From JADJMO01 sp016794445 (GTDB lineage Bacteria; Myxococcota_A; Polyangia; Polyangiales; JADJMO01), in contig JAEUKC010000254.1 in the NCBI GenBank assembly GCA_016794445.1, forward strand, positions 51,607 through 115,606: a stretch of DNA of 64,000 nucleotides. Direction: 5' to 3'. The notes below the pieces were generated by a model. The model had not been told where the DNA came from and did not search any database. It saw only the letters and a list, made by a program, of their open reading frames with translations. Of the stretch, positions 62,345-64,000 are shown piece by piece. The stretch's first letter is position 1. Each line of letters opens with the position of its first letter. A program made the translations under genes and the position numbers.

Positions 62345-64000
62345 AGCACCCTCAGCGCGCGGGGGGTCAGGAGTGCGAGCGCGACGCCCGCGACGAGCAC
62401 CTCGGCCAACCGGAAGAGGATCGACGCCTGCTCGGTGTACCCCATGACCACGCAGAAGAACGCCAGCACGAGGCCGGTGGAGGAGAACGGGTAGGCCTGC
62501 GGAACCAGGGCGCCGACCGAGCGTCCACGCCAGACGATCTTCTCGGCGATGGACATCGCGGCGCGCGTCCCCGACCCGAAGGACGCGGTGATGGCCGTGA
62601 AGGCGACCTGACCCGCGCCGGGCGCGATGTTGTGTCGGAGAGACGCGATGCGCTCGGCCGCGTCGGCGTAGAACGAGAGCTCGCTACGCTGCTCCTTCGA
62701 GAGGGGCGCGAGCAGCTCGTCCACCTCGGCGACCGCGGAGGTGCCGCACAGCTCGTAGGCGAGCAGGATGCGGTGCCATGGGCCACACCCCCCGGGATCG
62801 TCGAGTCCCGCCCGATGCAGGGTGGCGGCCCGGCGGAACAGCCCGAGCTCGCGGAACGCGGCGGCCTTGCGCCAGCGAGCTTCCGGCGTCAGGTCGGACG
62901 GCGCGAGGCCCGCGGACCAGGCGAGCAGACGGAGCCAGCCCCGTGCAGAGTGGAACCCGGCCATCACCGCCTCGATCGAGCTCGGATCGGCGCGAAGCCA
63001 GCGGCGGTGCACGAAGGCGGCCCAGGTGACCGCGTGCAGGAGGCCGTACTCGGCCTGACGGCGCAGGCCGACGCGGGCCATGCCCTGCGCCGCCAGGTGC
63101 GCCGCGGGGCGCGCGAACGGGGAGGGAATCGGGACCTTGCGACGCCGCGCGGTCTGCGCCCACCACTCGCCCGCGGCCCCTCGAGCGTCGGTGCGCCCGA
63201 CGAGACGGGTCATGATCTCGAAGCCGAGGTTCGCGCGGCTGTGGAGCGCGCAGATGCGCAGCGCCACGAGCAGCGGAGCAGCGTCGCCGGGCTTCACCGC
63301 GAGCTCGGAGAGGACCGCCTCGATCGTCGCCTCGTCGCCGCGGTCGAGCGCGATCTGCAGGGCCTGCGTGCGCGCGTCGTCGGGCTCGAGGTGCGGAGCG
63401 ACGCGCACGAGCAGCGCCTCGGCGGCCGGCGTCGACCGGACGCGCTCGAGGACGAGGAGCTGTCGCGCGGCCCACACGTAGCCGGGAGCCATCCGATGGG
63501 CTTCGACGAACGCCGCGCGCGCAGCCTCGCGATCGCCGACCGCGAGCAAGGCGCCGGCGAGGTGACCATGGGAGACCTCGTCCTCGGGGTGGGCCGTGAC
63601 CAGGCGCCGCGCGAAGGTGGCGGCCTCGGCCGACCGCCCCACGCGGGGCGCGAGGTCGCACGCGGCCTGCAGCAGCTCCGCGTCGTTGGCCTCCACCGAG
63701 AGCGAGCGCTCGATCACGTCCCAGGCCTCGGTCCACTCGCCGTGGGCCTCGTGCAGCTGCGCGGCGAGAACGGCGAGGCGAGGCTCGGGACCTCCGTCGG
63801 CCCCGAGGCAGGCCTCGATCGCGGCCGCGTGGTCTCCGCGGAGCTCGTGGGCCCGCGCGCGGAGCCGCTGCACGGCGAGGCGGCCGTGCCCCACGTGGGG
63901 CATCGCGGAGAGCACCTGCAGCGCTTCGTCGGCCTTCCCGTCGTCGACCAGCAAGCGCGCCAGCGGCATCCCGTGGCGGGCGTGCGCGGGACCACGGGCG
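62341..64000 (-). CDS. TPR-repeat protein with C-terminal membrane segments (N-terminus beyond right edge)
   Basis: At least 553 residues; the frame is open to the end of the window, with TPR-like sequence before the internal Met at 63969 (PLARLLVDDGKADEALQVLS), so the true start is outside. Helical TPR or HEAT-like repeats follow (AEAATFARRLVTAHPEDEVS, AGALLAVGDREAARAAFVEA, and so on). The last approximately 60 residues have one or two hydrophobic helices (SSTGLVLAFFCVVMGYTEQ and LAEVLVAGVALALLTP). First visible gene of a two-gene unit with the unknown protein at 61763-62344. Likely membrane-attached scaffold. Confidence 0.75.
   Translation of the reverse strand, partial: ARGPAHARHGMPLARLLVDDGKADEALQVLSAMPHVGHGRLAVQRLRARAHELRGDHAAAIEACLGADGGPEPRLAVLAAQLHEAHGEWTEAWDVIERSLSVEANDAELLQAACDLAPRVGRSAEAATFARRLVTAHPEDEVSHGHLAGALLAVGDREAARAAFVEAHRMAPGYVWAARQLLVLERVRSTPAAEALLVRVAPHLEPDDARTQALQIALDRGDEATIEAVLSELAVKPGDAAPLLVALRICALHSRANLGFEIMTRLVGRTDARGAAGEWWAQTARRRKVPIPSPFARPAAHLAAQGMARVGLRRQAEYGLLHAVTWAAFVHRRWLRADPSSIEAVMAGFHSARGWLRLLAWSAGLAPSDLTPEARWRKAAAFRELGLFRRAATLHRAGLDDPGGCGPWHRILLAYELCGTSAVAEVDELLAPLSKEQRSELSFYADAAERIASLRHNIAPGAGQVAFTAITASFGSGTRAAMSIAEKIVWRGRSVGALVPQAYPFSSTGLVLAFFCVVMGYTEQASILFRLAEVLVAGVALALLTPRALRVL

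Overview
The window is very GC-rich (about 70% by eye), gene-dense and crowded with predicted lipoproteins, Cys-rich surface repeats, MYXO-CTERM-type tails, a PEGA/TPR protein, an AgmX/PglI-type envelope protein and a Ser/Thr kinase fused to an ATPase and TPRs. Together these point to a myxobacterium, most likely of the Polyangia. That placement is inference from gene content; no rRNA or other taxonomic marker is present. Many long open frames lie antisense to real genes because of the GC bias, and they are not annotated here.

Layout. 1-11.2 kb is mainly metabolism and wall turnover: a lytic transglycosylase running off the left edge, an agmatinase-family hydrolase, a UbiD-type decarboxylase, alanine dehydrogenase, a Tat-exported esterase, an aminotransferase, a TerB-like protein, and a coupled trio of two hotdog thioesterases and SelO. 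11.3-24 kb is a surface island: a collagen-like Gly-rich lipoprotein, a tandem pair of kelch lipoproteins behind a PEGA protein, three Cys-rich, FG-GAP or beta-helix secreted proteins, a tRNA-type methyltransferase and a lipoprotein with nine Cys-rich repeats. 24-30 kb holds a GT39-like membrane protein and a three-gene operon (outer-membrane barrel, Pro-rich tandem cNMP-binding-like protein, TPR lipoprotein) that is divergent from dnaA.

30-42.8 kb: dnaA with a 535-base T-rich leader, then lipoproteins (one with an M23-like domain), a palindromic repeat region, a large beta-propeller/di-haem cytochrome lipoprotein, the kinase-ATPase-TPR regulator and a GAF-sigma54 activator. 42.8-50 kb is a co-directional run: bamD, a DEDD exonuclease, an aspartyl-protease-like lipoprotein, gamma carbonic anhydrase, an MBL hydrolase, a MoxR ATPase, N-formylglutamate amidohydrolase and a HAD phosphatase. 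50-64 kb holds YaeQ, a lipoprotein esterase, CcmB, a gene broken by one frameshift, a REP-associated tyrosine transposase (RAYT) with its own promoter and palindrome, the AgmX/PglI protein, xseA, aroE, a secreted protein paired with a MYXO-CTERM matrixin, thiC under a TPP riboswitch, and a TPR protein running off the right edge.

The best-supported structural observations are the TPP riboswitch whose P1 stem takes in the thiC ribosome-binding site, a one-base frameshift at a G4 tract, a probably leaderless RAYT promoter overlapping an inverted repeat, a 41-base palindrome inside a doublet repeat, and two hairpins that contain the stop codons of converging genes. No CRISPR array, prophage, tRNA or rRNA gene was seen.
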